A stretch of DNA of 64,000 nucleotides from positions 1 through 64,000 of the forward strand of contig CAMJRR010000004.1 in the NCBI GenBank assembly GCA_946408345.1. Reading direction: 5' to 3'. Of the stretch, positions 1-11,891 are shown in pieces. The DNA is from an uncultured Bacteroidales bacterium (lineage in GTDB: Bacteria; Bacteroidota; Bacteroidia; Bacteroidales; F082). The notes beneath the pieces are model-generated. The model did not search any database and was not told the DNA's origin. It saw nothing but the letters and a program-made list of their open reading frames with translations. How positions within the stretch are numbered: position 1 is the stretch's first letter; each line of letters opens with the position of its first letter. The translations under genes and the position numbers were made by a program.

Positions 1-8
1 TTTGCCCC

Positions 9-1850
9 GTGATTAGGAAACCAAAATATCTGTTCTATTGCCTCTCGGTGCTGCTGACGGCCTTCCTCGCCCAGCGTTGTGCCAATGCGGTGGCACCCAC
101 GGGCGGACCTCAAGACACCACGCCCCCTGTTGTGGTCGAGGCCGTGCCCGAAAACCATAGCATCAATTTCACCGGGAAGAAAATCGAAATCACATTTGAC
201 GAATACATCACCCTTGAAAACGCCAACCAAAACGTGATGATTTCGCCACCGATGACCGAAAAGCCCGATATCAAACTGAAGAATAAGACCGTGGTCATCA
301 AATTCAAGGAAGATCTGGCATCAAATACCACTTACACCATCAATTTCGGCCAGGCCATCAAGGACTTGCATGAAGGCAACGCGTTTAAGGATTATGTCTA
401 TAGCTTTTCGACTGGCGATGTCATTGACACGCTGAACATTGCCGGAAAAGTCTTGAATGCCGAAGACAAGAAACCTGTGGAGGACGTTTACGTCACTTTG
501 TATGCTGCCGACCGCGACAACTTGGATTCGCTACCTTTAAGCACCAGACCCAATTATATTACTAAGACCGACAAGGAAGGCAAGTTCAGTCTCAATGGAT
601 TAGCCGATAAAAAATACCTCGTTTTTGCCTTAAAGGATGTGAATTCCAACCTATATTTCGACCAGCCTAATGAGGAAGTGGCGTTTTTGGACACTTTAGT
701 ACCAGCCTCGTATCCGTGGACGCCCCAAAAGCCTCAACCTTTGGATACTATAGCGATAGATAGTTTGACGATGCATGTAGACACACTTGCCATGGATACA
801 CTTCCAAATCATCTGGATACGCTTGTAAACGCTATGGATTCTGTCGTTTTCGAGACGAAAACGACGACAATGTATGACCAAAATTCACTCAATCTCACAC
901 TTTATATGTTCACCGAGGTAGATTCCACCCAGGTGCTTTTGGAAAAGAAACTCATCGAGGAGGGAATACTGCGCTTTGTGTTCCGTCACCCTGCTAAAGA
1001 TGCTGTCGTCATGACCCACGAAATGTTGCCCGACACCTTTAACCTAGTAACTATGCATTCTGCCGATTACGATACGGTTTGGTGGTATTACACACCCAAT
1101 GTGAAAGACAGCCTATGGGTGCAAGTGAAATATGATACCTTAATTAATGACTCATCGCGCTACAGCCTGAAATTCAAGGAGCCTGGGAGCAACAGAAGAC
1201 GGAAACACGAAGTTGAAAAACTGAAAGTCAGCAACAACCTTCTTGGCCGTGGCGGCTTAATTCCAGGCAAAGACTTGATCTTGAAGTTCTCTGAACCCAT
1301 AGTTGAATACCAGATGCGCGACTCAGCCGTCTTCAAACGAGACACAACTGTGTATTACGGCAAACTCGCCTTCGAACCCATTGATGAGCAAGGCATGAAA
1401 TATCGCCTGACCACACCTTTTTCAGCCGATTCAAGCTATAGCTTCGAGATTCCCGACTCGGTGTTTTTTGGTATTCGTGGTCGTACAAATGAGCCTATAA
1501 AAGCTGATTTTCACGTCCTTAAAGACGATGAATATGGAAATATCTACATCACCATCATCCCTCCCGAAGGTATGAAGCAGGTCATCGTACAACTTACAAA
1601 CGAAAGCGGAAAAGTACTGAAACAGGAAATTATCAACAAAAAAGAAGAGGTGATGTTCGAATACCTTATGCCGGCCAAATACAAGCTCCGCGCCATCCTC
1701 GATGCCGACGGCAACGGCAAATGGAGCACGGGCAACTACCATCGCCACACCTTGCCCGAGCTCGTACTTGAATACAAGGACGCGCTTGAAATCAAAGCCG
1801 GATGGGACATCGACCTTGAAGACGTTTGGAACCTGAATCAAAACCCTTAA
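9..1850 (+). CDS. Ig-like (SbsA/Big_5-type) domain-containing protein, probable lipoprotein
   Basis: Signal peptide with Cys (AQRCANAVAPTGGPQDTTPPVV), then the Ig-like pattern KKIEITFDEYITLENANQNVMISPP typical of Bacteroidetes Big_5 proteins. Confidence 0.8.
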   Translation: MIRKPKYLFYCLSVLLTAFLAQRCANAVAPTGGPQDTTPPVVVEAVPENHSINFTGKKIEITFDEYITLENANQNVMISPPMTEKPDIKLKNKTVVIKFKEDLASNTTYTINFGQAIKDLHEGNAFKDYVYSFSTGDVIDTLNIAGKVLNAEDKKPVEDVYVTLYAADRDNLDSLPLSTRPNYITKTDKEGKFSLNGLADKKYLVFALKDVNSNLYFDQPNEEVAFLDTLVPASYPWTPQKPQPLDTIAIDSLTMHVDTLAMDTLPNHLDTLVNAMDSVVFETKTTTMYDQNSLNLTLYMFTEVDSTQVLLEKKLIEEGILRFVFRHPAKDAVVMTHEMLPDTFNLVTMHSADYDTVWWYYTPNVKDSLWVQVKYDTLINDSSRYSLKFKEPGSNRRRKHEVEKLKVSNNLLGRGGLIPGKDLILKFSEPIVEYQMRDSAVFKRDTTVYYGKLAFEPIDEQGMKYRLTTPFSADSSYSFEIPDSVFFGIRGRTNEPIKADFHVLKDDEYGNIYITIIPPEGMKQVIVQLTNESGKVLKQEIINKKEEVMFEYLMPAKYKLRAILDADGNGKWSTGNYHRHTLPELVLEYKDALEIKAGWDIDLEDVWNLNQNP

Positions 1851-1877
1851 ACAGGTAGCTTTCTAAATACCAAAGGT

Positions 1878-2507
1878 TTACTCTAACTTGTCAGCGAGAA
1901 TCACGACCCGCATCCCCACAAAAGCATATTTTTCCTTGAGCTGAATCAAATCGTCGTCGCGGAGGCGGATGCACCCCTCGCTGCCGCGTCCTGGCACCGA
2001 GCTTTCGTTGTTGGTACTGCCATGGATGCCGATGCCTGAATGGCCTGGCGTCTTCAGACGCATGAACCAATGACCATAGGACAAAATCGCGCCGCGACCA
2101 TCGCCAAAGTCGTGTGTCCATTTGGAGGCATCCACAATTTCGGTGATAGTGAAGGGATTATCGGCTGTACATTCAGGGGTCTTCATGTCGCCTTTCTTCT
2201 CCTTTTGGCCTTTCTTCAAGCCTACACAAACGGGATAATGCACACGTTTGACAGTGTCGCCTTCCACCACTTCGCAAACATAAAGCCGATATTCAGGCTT
2301 GGAAATGAGGATGAAGCAATTCTTTTTGTTCACCACTTCGGAATAAAAAGTCGCTGTATCCGCAGGAATAGTGTCTACGGTGTCCATCGCGCTCATTTCC
2401 ACAATAGGTTCTTGTTTTTCCACTACCTTATCTGAAGGTTTGGTACCGCATGACGGCATGGCGAACAACGCGGCCAAAAGACTGAATATGAAGGTCATTT
2501 TTTTCAT
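1878..2507 (-). CDS. L,D-transpeptidase (YkuD) family protein
   Basis: Catalytic motif HGSTNNESSVPGRGSEGCIRLRDDD; N-terminal lipoprotein signal. Confidence 0.85.
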   Translation of the reverse strand: MKKMTFIFSLLAALFAMPSCGTKPSDKVVEKQEPIVEMSAMDTVDTIPADTATFYSEVVNKKNCFILISKPEYRLYVCEVVEGDTVKRVHYPVCVGLKKGQKEKKGDMKTPECTADNPFTITEIVDASKWTHDFGDGRGAILSYGHWFMRLKTPGHSGIGIHGSTNNESSVPGRGSEGCIRLRDDDLIQLKEKYAFVGMRVVILADKLE

Positions 2508-2586
2508 GGTATTTCAAAACGGTGTGCAAAAGTACATATTTTTTGGCGTTTGACCACTTTCCAAACTTGAACAAGACAATTTTCCC

Positions 2587-2594
2587 TATTTTTG
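2587..2594 (+). promoter_or_regulatory. Bacteroidetes -7 element (TATTTTTG) upstream of rlmN
   Basis: TAnnTTTG consensus about 22 bp before the start codon. Confidence 0.5.
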
Positions 2595-2616
2595 CGCCAT
2601 AGTTACTGAGAGAGAT

Positions 2617-3633
2617 ATGGAAAAACAAATACTTTTAGGCAAGACCCCTGCCGAGATTCAAGAGGTCGTCGAGAAACTGGAACTGCCCAAATTCACGGGC
2701 AAGCAGATTGTGGACTGGATTTACCAAAAGCGTTGCGCCTCCATCGAGGATATGACCAACCTCAGCAAGAGTGCAAGAGCCTTGTTGTCAGAGCAATATG
2801 AGACTGGACTAAAGGCTCCCGTCAAGGAACAGGTGTCAACCGACGGCACGAAGAAATACCTCTTTTCTGCCGGTGAGCATTTCATCGAGGCGGCCTACAT
2901 CCCCGACCGCGACCGCGCCACACTGTGTGTCTCCACGCAGGTCGGCTGTCAAATGGACTGCCTTTTCTGTGCCACGGGCAAACAAGGCTTCCAGAAGAAC
3001 CTCTCCGTGGCCGAAATCATGAACCAAATCCTCAGCCTGCCCGAGTTTGACGAATTGACCAACATCGTCTTCATGGGCATGGGCGAGCCTTTGGCTAACT
3101 ACGACAACTTGATGCGCTCGCTCGACATCCTCACGCAGGAATGGGCCTTAGGCTGGAGTCCGACCCGCATCACCGTCTCTACTAGCGGCCTCATTCCCAA
3201 CCTCAAGCGTTTCCTCGAAGAATCGAAATGCAACCTCGCCATCAGTATGCATAGCCCCTTCCATGATGAACGCCTCAAGCTGATGCCCGTCGAAAAGAGC
3301 TATCCCATCAAGGAGGTCATTCATGCTGTGAAGCAACATGACTGGCATGGACAACGCCGCCTGTCGTTCGAGTACATCATCTTCAAGGACCTGAACCACA
3401 GCAAAGACCATATCAAGGAAATCGCGCGGTTGCTGGGCAGCACACGGTGTCGTTTTAATTTAATAAGGTATCACGCCGTACCCGGCATCCCGCTGAAGAG
3501 TCCCGATTTCGCCACGATGACATGGTTCCGCGATGCGCTGAACGAGAAAGGCATTATCGCCACCATCCGAGCTTCACGAGGACAAGACATTGACGCAGCT
3601 TGTGGACTGCTGTCGACGAAAAATCTGTTGTAA
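2617..3633 (+). CDS. rlmN: 23S rRNA (adenine(2503)-C(2))-methyltransferase (radical SAM)
   Basis: CxxxCxxC-type motif CQMDCLFCATGKQGFQKNLS, full-length RlmN-like protein, FMGMGEPLANYDNL. Confidence 0.95.
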   Translation: MEKQILLGKTPAEIQEVVEKLELPKFTGKQIVDWIYQKRCASIEDMTNLSKSARALLSEQYETGLKAPVKEQVSTDGTKKYLFSAGEHFIEAAYIPDRDRATLCVSTQVGCQMDCLFCATGKQGFQKNLSVAEIMNQILSLPEFDELTNIVFMGMGEPLANYDNLMRSLDILTQEWALGWSPTRITVSTSGLIPNLKRFLEESKCNLAISMHSPFHDERLKLMPVEKSYPIKEVIHAVKQHDWHGQRRLSFEYIIFKDLNHSKDHIKEIARLLGSTRCRFNLIRYHAVPGIPLKSPDFATMTWFRDALNEKGIIATIRASRGQDIDAACGLLSTKNLL

Positions 3634-3641
3634 TAAAACAT

Positions 3642-3669
3642 GTAGAGACGCGCCATGGCACGTCTCTAC
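3642..3669. terminator. Palindromic 28-mer hairpin between convergent rlmN and GH97 genes; probable bidirectional terminator and member of the GTAGAGACG repeat family
   Basis: GTAGAGACGCGCCATGGCACGTCTCTAC, flanked by AAAACAT/ATGTTTT that extends the stem; identical 28-mer at 31925-31952. Confidence 0.75.
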
Positions 3670-3674
3670 ATGTT

Positions 3675-6047
<2,373 letters not shown>

Positions 6048-6144
6048 CTATCTTTGCAGCGATAAATACAACAACAATCACCAATCAAATCGACTGCGAA
6101 ATAAAGAGATAAAACTAAAATAGTTACATATAATTAAAGCGTCT

Positions 6145-6501
6145 TTGCTTTTCAACTACTCCGAAATGTGGAAGTTTCAATGTAGTACCGAAGAAGGCAA
6201 GAAACGCTCACGGAAATACCGTGAGCTTTCTGTTGGTACTATAGGTATTCCACAACCTCGGAGTAGACAGGGGTTCACGGTTATTTTTTGTGATGCTTTG
6301 AAAGGCAAAATGCTCAAAACCCTTTCAAAAGCTATGAAAAACAAATACATCGCCCAAGATCGTATCGCCATGCGGATAGCCGACCGTTACGGAATGACCC
6401 GTGAGTACAAGACTGCGCGTCGCCATCATCTGACACCTTTGGAAGCCCTTGAGGACTGGGACTTGATCATGCCCGAAAAGAGGGAATTGTTTAAGAATTA
6501 A
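6145..6501 (+). CDS. Hypothetical protein, 118 aa (or shorter, from an internal Met near 6310); first ORF of the restriction-modification operon
   Basis: ORF ending 12 bp before the RM gene on the same strand; the 5' third coincides with a nested palindrome, so the true start is uncertain. Confidence 0.4.
   Translation: MLFNYSEMWKFQCSTEEGKKRSRKYRELSVGTIGIPQPRSRQGFTVIFCDALKGKMLKTLSKAMKNKYIAQDRIAMRIADRYGMTREYKTARRHHLTPLEALEDWDLIMPEKRELFKN
6156..6266. repeat. Nested 111-nt imperfect palindrome / structured element
   Basis: Pairing arms ctactccga/tcggagtag, gtggaa/ttccac, tagtacc/ggtacta, agaaa/tttct and gctcacgg-aaata-ccgtgagc, all concentric. Confidence 0.75.
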
Positions 6502-6513
6502 AACACTAAAGAT

Positions 6514-8352
6514 ATGGCAAACGAGAGACTTACAGAAGCTATAGTCCGTGACCACTTCAAAGAAGATCCTTTTATCAAATCGGTTAAATTTGAAGAACAA
6601 AAATCCGGTAATAAACGAATTCAAGAATTACTGAAAGGTCAATCAAAGGGAGGTGGTAAGGGTGATGGTTTTCCAGAATTTTTTATTTCATTTCCAACAA
6701 ATAGTAATTATATAATTGTAGTAGAATGTAAGGCAAAAACATCAAATCACGAATCGGAAAACCGTGACAAGCCCAAAGATTATGCAGTTGACGGCGTTTT
6801 GCACTATGCAAAAGCATTATCTGAAGGTTTTAATGTAGTTGCTATTGCCGTTAGTGGTGAAACTGAAGATGAAGCTGTCGTGTCTCATTTTTATTGGAAA
6901 AAAGGGGCCAAGAAATACTCTGAAACAATGGATAAAAAACTCTTGTCCATTGATGACTACCTGCAAATGTTCGAAGACCAGTTCTTTATCAGTGATTTTT
7001 ATACTCGTGATATTGCTTTTAAAGCGCGCTTCTTAAACGAAGAATTCCAAGCTTATACAATACCTGAATACAAGCGTTGTACTATGGTTAGCGCAATGCT
7101 TCTAGCTCTTATTGATAAAGGATTTAAAGAAGAGTATTTTGCCTTGGATTCAATTTCTAAACTCGGACAGAAAATGCTTGCCGCAATAGATTCTGTATTT
7201 GACGAGGAAGATGATATGGTTAGAAATAAAACTATTATTCTTCGTGAATTTGAGAGTATCTTAAATGAACCGCTTTTTGAACAAGAAAAGATAAAGCATA
7301 AAGACAAAAAGACCGATGAATCTACACTTGAAGTGGCAAAATATTTTATTAATTTTCTTGAACGAAATGTCTATCCACTAGTAGAACATTCTAATATTGG
7401 TTACGACGTTTTAGGTAGGTTTTATGTGGAGTTCATCAGATATGCAGCTAGTGAACAGAAATCAGGGCTCGTATTAACTCCTGCACATATTACTGAACTA
7501 TTTTGCGATCTTGCAGAGTTACGTATAAAAGATGTTGTCTACGACCCTTGTTGTGGTACGGGAGGATTCCTCGTTGCTGCCATGCAAAGGATGTTTAAGA
7601 TTGCGGGAGGTGATAAGAAACTGAGAGAAAAAATACGCAAGAAACAATTATGTGGCTGTGAACTACGTCCAGACATGTTCACTTATGCGTGTTCAAGTAT
7701 GAGATTCCGAGGAGATGGTAAGTCAAACTTGTATAATGGATCATGTTTTAACAATGCTCAAATCATTGCGGAGAACCATAAACCGACAGTGGCTTTTCTC
7801 AATCCTCCATACGATGTTGGTAATGCACGTCAAATGGAGTTTGTTGAACATGCTTTAAGGGTATTGGATGAGAAAGCAAATGGGAGAGTAGTTGCAATTG
7901 TTCAGTTTAGTTGTGCTATAAAGGACGAGAAAGACTTAAAAGCTGTCAAAAAGAGGATTTTGGAAAAGCATCATTTAAAAGCTGTATTAAGTATGCCTGA
8001 TGACCTTTTCTATCCGGTTGGAGTTGTGACTTGTATTATGATATTTGAAGCAAACAAGCCCAATAAAGGAAGAAAAACATGGTTTGGCTATTTCAAGGAT
8101 GATGGTTTTGAGAAAAGAAAACATCTTGGAAGAATCGACGCCCGAAACAAATATGCAACAATTCGGAATATGTGGATTGATGCATATAGAAATCAAGATA
8201 ATATACCTGGCATGTCTGTTCGTAGAGAAATAACATATAAAGACGAATGGTGTGCAGAGGCATATATGGAAACAGATTATAGCACATTGTGTGAAATGGA
8301 TTTTGTAAAAACAATGCAAGAGTATGCTGCATTTTTAGTCAAAAACGAATAA
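6514..8352 (+). CDS. BcgI-like type IIB restriction-modification subunit: N-terminal PD-(D/E)XK-like nuclease fused to N6-adenine methyltransferase
   Basis: N-terminal GFPEFFISFPTNSNYIIVVECKAK; MTase motif I DPCCGTGGFLVA and motif IV NPPYD; followed by a specificity subunit. Confidence 0.85.
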   Translation: MANERLTEAIVRDHFKEDPFIKSVKFEEQKSGNKRIQELLKGQSKGGGKGDGFPEFFISFPTNSNYIIVVECKAKTSNHESENRDKPKDYAVDGVLHYAKALSEGFNVVAIAVSGETEDEAVVSHFYWKKGAKKYSETMDKKLLSIDDYLQMFEDQFFISDFYTRDIAFKARFLNEEFQAYTIPEYKRCTMVSAMLLALIDKGFKEEYFALDSISKLGQKMLAAIDSVFDEEDDMVRNKTIILREFESILNEPLFEQEKIKHKDKKTDESTLEVAKYFINFLERNVYPLVEHSNIGYDVLGRFYVEFIRYAASEQKSGLVLTPAHITELFCDLAELRIKDVVYDPCCGTGGFLVAAMQRMFKIAGGDKKLREKIRKKQLCGCELRPDMFTYACSSMRFRGDGKSNLYNGSCFNNAQIIAENHKPTVAFLNPPYDVGNARQMEFVEHALRVLDEKANGRVVAIVQFSCAIKDEKDLKAVKKRILEKHHLKAVLSMPDDLFYPVGVVTCIMIFEANKPNKGRKTWFGYFKDDGFEKRKHLGRIDARNKYATIRNMWIDAYRNQDNIPGMSVRREITYKDEWCAEAYMETDYSTLCEMDFVKTMQEYAAFLVKNE

Positions 8353-8360
8353 GATAAAAT

Positions 8361-9458
8361 ATGGAAGTTTCAACATGGAAATTATTCAGGCTAAAAGACT
8401 ACTTAAGTAAGTCTCCGTATAAAGCAACAGCCTATAATGCACTTGACCTAATACAATGTGATAAAGATAATGATAATGCAATAGAATATGTGACTCGTAC
8501 TGATGAAAACAATGGATGTAAATGCTATGTTATTAACGAAGACTTTGATGATATTGAGCAGGGTAATGCAATAACTATCGGTGACACGACAGCAACTGTA
8601 TTTTATCATGAGAATAGATTTATTTGTGGTGATCATATTGTCGTTTTACGCTCGGATTATTTTAATAAATATGTCGGTCATTTTATTTCGACATTATTAA
8701 AAAAGGAATCATATCGTTATAACTATGGAAGGGCTTTTAATAAAAGGTTAATAGAAGAAACTATGATAAAACTCCCGGCAGACAAAAAGGGGCAGCCTGA
8801 CTGGATTTGGATTGAAAACTATATAAAAAAATCTCTTATTCTTAAATTACCTTCAAAAGCAAAATCTATATGGGAAGGGAGTTACGATATTTCATCTATA
8901 AATAGCGATAATTTATTATTTCAAGTTGAGAAATGGCAATGGTTCCGCTACGATGAAATTTTTGATATTTGCAAGGGCTTTTATAATAAGAAGCCCGAGA
9001 ATCATACTGGGAATAACATACCATTTATTGGAGCCATTGACAACAATAATGGTGTTTCGGAATACTATGATATTCAAGATATTGAAGAAGCAAGTAAGAC
9101 TGGGGACGAAAACAATGTACCATTAACTGAGAAACTCTTTGCAGGTAATTGTATAACCGTATCAAATAACGGTTCTGTTGGTTATGCATTTTATCAAGCG
9201 AAAACTTTTACATGTTCACATGATGTCAATCCTCTCTATTTGCATCATAAATGGAATCAGGAGTTAAATCAATACATTGCGATGTTCCTTTGTTCTTTGA
9301 TTGAAAAAGAACGATATAGATGGACATACGGAAGAAAATGGAGGCCTAAAAGGATGCCTTCATCACTTATAAAACTACCAGTAGATAAAACTGGCATTCC
9401 TGATTGGAAATATATGGAGGATTATATAAAAAGTTTGCCTTATTCAGCAAATATATAA
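8361..9458 (+). CDS. Restriction-modification specificity (S) subunit, BcgI B-like, two target recognition domains
   Basis: Duplicated half-repeats ending IKLPADKKGQPDWIWIENYIK and IKLPVDKTGIPDWKYMEDYIK; 8 bp downstream of the RM subunit. Confidence 0.85.
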   Translation: MEVSTWKLFRLKDYLSKSPYKATAYNALDLIQCDKDNDNAIEYVTRTDENNGCKCYVINEDFDDIEQGNAITIGDTTATVFYHENRFICGDHIVVLRSDYFNKYVGHFISTLLKKESYRYNYGRAFNKRLIEETMIKLPADKKGQPDWIWIENYIKKSLILKLPSKAKSIWEGSYDISSINSDNLLFQVEKWQWFRYDEIFDICKGFYNKKPENHTGNNIPFIGAIDNNNGVSEYYDIQDIEEASKTGDENNVPLTEKLFAGNCITVSNNGSVGYAFYQAKTFTCSHDVNPLYLHHKWNQELNQYIAMFLCSLIEKERYRWTYGRKWRPKRMPSSLIKLPVDKTGIPDWKYMEDYIKSLPYSANI

Positions 9459-9551
9459 ATCACTTACAGCGTCATCTCTCATTATAGAGGAGATTCATCT
9501 ATTTGCCGGTGGATGAATTAAAGTGGCTTTACCATCGGACTGCAATATGAG

Positions 9552-10430
9552 CTAATAATCTACAGGAATGTTATCTTGAACTTGACGTAGTTTATTGACG
9601 TCAATGTTTTCGTAATTGTCATCGCCAACATTCAAGTGATATGCGTGAAATCCAAGTTGGGGCGTGTTTCCTTCGTTTTCGAAATAGATGAAACAACCGT
9701 TGTTTTCGTCATAATACCAAAGCGCAGAATCTTTGTCTTTACCTACAGCACAACAAAGCAATTGGTTGGTCTGTGCATCATTGGTCAATAACTGGGCCGC
9801 TGGATGTGTTCCATGATGGTCGGTTATGGTTTTGGCTTCATGGTAAGCATCGCCATGCTTGTCGGAATAATGATAAGTACGCTTCGGTTGTCTATATGCT
9901 GAAAGCCATTTGTGTAAAGAAGGGATGTCGCTCATTGCGGGTAGTAAAATACTTTCATGGCTGCTACTCTGCAAGATGACCTCGTTGTCAATAGTATCAA
10001 TGGCTTCATGATGAACCAACACACAAGAAATGCCTTTGGATTGGCACCAGGCCATATCGCCCAACATATCTGATGTGACATCATTGTGATAAAGTTTATA
10101 TGATACGTTCTTTTGTTCGTCAATCAAAGGACGTTCTGTCACACCAAATGCTGCAAATTGTGACAAAAATGTTTGCTCAATATTTGGATAACTTTCGGGA
10201 AGCAATGCTGATTGATATAGTAATCCTTCAAAATTGTCTATATCATAATAAGCGTTTTTTCGCTCATAGTGGAAAAAATCCAAAACATCAATCACGGAAT
10301 AGAACTCATCCTCTATAAATGAAATGGAGTCTAATGGGAAAGTGTCTCCATGAATATATTGATGAGATGGAAGCCTGGATTGATCAACATACTCCTTGAA
10401 TAACAAGTAAATGCTCGTTTGATTATTCAT
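9552..10430 (-). CDS. Hypothetical protein, 292 aa, third gene of the Cas2-like/AAA operon; no family recognised
   Basis: Start overlaps the stop of the AAA gene by 4 bp (ATGA), suggesting translational coupling; no recognised motif. Confidence 0.75.
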   Translation of the reverse strand: MNNQTSIYLLFKEYVDQSRLPSHQYIHGDTFPLDSISFIEDEFYSVIDVLDFFHYERKNAYYDIDNFEGLLYQSALLPESYPNIEQTFLSQFAAFGVTERPLIDEQKNVSYKLYHNDVTSDMLGDMAWCQSKGISCVLVHHEAIDTIDNEVILQSSSHESILLPAMSDIPSLHKWLSAYRQPKRTYHYSDKHGDAYHEAKTITDHHGTHPAAQLLTNDAQTNQLLCCAVGKDKDSALWYYDENNGCFIYFENEGNTPQLGFHAYHLNVGDDNYENIDVNKLRQVQDNIPVDY

Positions 10431-11587
10431 CGCCTTTCTCTATTGGAAGAATACAAGTCGCGAAGATCTGTGGCATATTGTTCAAAGAATTGTCGGGGAG
10501 GATTGAGGATGTGCCCTTCTTGCGTGACTTCAAGGTTTTGAACAGAAGACTCGTAATGCCCATCTTCTCCCTTATGTCCTGAAAAGAAAAGGACCTGCAT
10601 ATCTTTGGCCGAAAGATCAATGTCGCTATTCTTGACAGCAAGAAGCGAGGTATTCAAAATATGGTCGCTATGGGTCTCCACAAACACTTGAATTTTTTTC
10701 TTGATGGCATAATCAACGATAACATTCATCAGCTTTGCTTGAGCTGCAGGATGAAGGTGAGCTTCAGGATTCTCTATAATCAAAGCATCCTCTTCTTTGG
10801 CAATCACTAAAGCCGTTATTACTGACAAAATATATCCATGTCCATAACCAACATTGACAGGTTGAAACAAGACATCGTCTTTTGCCGAGTTGAGCGTAAA
10901 CACAAGTTCGTTTGCCATTGGCTCAATATGAAAAGATGAACCATCAAGTATGCCGTCCATAATACCTTCTACTTCGGTCAGAACTCCCTGATCACGATTG
11001 TTCCAAAGCACACTGAGTACATTTGAACCATTAGGAGTTAAATCAACAGCACTTTCGTCCATCGTTTCATGATATGGCGCGGTTTTGCGATCAGCAGCGA
11101 TATAATGAATACGACGTAAGGCAATAAGCGAAGGATAGTCGTTTAACTGTGAAAGACTTATGTCGAAATCCGAACTAAAATCAGAACTGAAATCGCCCAT
11201 TGTGTTTCCAGAGCTATCAAAAATAGATTTTCCATTGACTTTCGCATCTGATAATTCGATGAGTGTAGGCTTTAAGTTGCTGCGATCATATTTTAACCAA
11301 AATTCATTATCTCCTTCATTATCAGTAACGATATAAAACTCAATGGAAGTATCTGCATCATAAACATTATGGACATCAGCATATAATCCTAAATTCACCC
11401 ATTTTCCATTTGCGAGGAGAGAATTCATAGCTTCTTTATCCCATGTTTGGGATAAAGTGAGAAAAACTTGAAATAATGAGGATTTGCCACGTCCATTGGC
11501 ACCTGTTAGCAGATTTACCCTACCCAGTTCAAGCAATGGCGTTCGTCTTAGGCTTTTAAACCTCTCTATCTGTATTTTCTTGATCAT
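10427..11587 (-). CDS. AAA family ATPase (AAA_15/DUF3696-like, SMC/OLD-type)
   Basis: Walker A LLTGANGRGKSSLFQ, Walker B LIIENPEAHLHPAAQ, H-motif VETHSDHILN, C-terminal NPPRQFFEQYATDLRDL typical of the DUF3696 group. Confidence 0.88.
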   Translation of the reverse strand: MIKKIQIERFKSLRRTPLLELGRVNLLTGANGRGKSSLFQVFLTLSQTWDKEAMNSLLANGKWVNLGLYADVHNVYDADTSIEFYIVTDNEGDNEFWLKYDRSNLKPTLIELSDAKVNGKSIFDSSGNTMGDFSSDFSSDFDISLSQLNDYPSLIALRRIHYIAADRKTAPYHETMDESAVDLTPNGSNVLSVLWNNRDQGVLTEVEGIMDGILDGSSFHIEPMANELVFTLNSAKDDVLFQPVNVGYGHGYILSVITALVIAKEEDALIIENPEAHLHPAAQAKLMNVIVDYAIKKKIQVFVETHSDHILNTSLLAVKNSDIDLSAKDMQVLFFSGHKGEDGHYESSVQNLEVTQEGHILNPPRQFFEQYATDLRDLYSSNRERR

Positions 11588-11861
11588 TCCTATTAATTTT
11601 GAACCACTGCCAAAAAGCTTTGGGCATCCATCCTATCAATCTATTGTTTGAATGAATGGGCATTATTATTATCATATCTTTTTCGCTGTGTAAATGCTGC
11701 TTTAAGTTTTTAATCTCAACTTCTTCATCAAGGTCATTTGAAGACACAAACCAGATGTCATCCATTGGGTGTTGGAAACTACCAAGAGATTTGATATACT
11801 CCTTCAACTCTGTGTAATCATAGAGCCCCTCATTTATATTATATGCTATAAGATATACCAT
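11556..11861 (-). CDS. Cas2-fold / SinR-family small protein
   Basis: MVYLIAYNINEG..YTELKEYIKSLGSFQHPMDDIWFVSS....GWMPKAFWQWF resembles the SinR/Cas2-like ferredoxin-fold pattern. Start placed at internal Met15 of ORF 11556..11903 because a -7 element lies inside the longer ORF. Confidence 0.7.
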   Translation of the reverse strand: MVYLIAYNINEGLYDYTELKEYIKSLGSFQHPMDDIWFVSSNDLDEEVEIKNLKQHLHSEKDMIIIMPIHSNNRLIGWMPKAFWQWFKINRNDQENTDREV

Positions 11862-11883
11862 CGTAACGGTAATAATTTGTGTG

Positions 11884-11891
11884 CAAAGATA
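11884..11891 (-). promoter_or_regulatory. -7 element (TATCTTTG) for the Cas2-like/AAA operon
   Basis: TATCTTTG on the minus strand about 22 bp upstream of the ATG at 11861. Confidence 0.5.
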
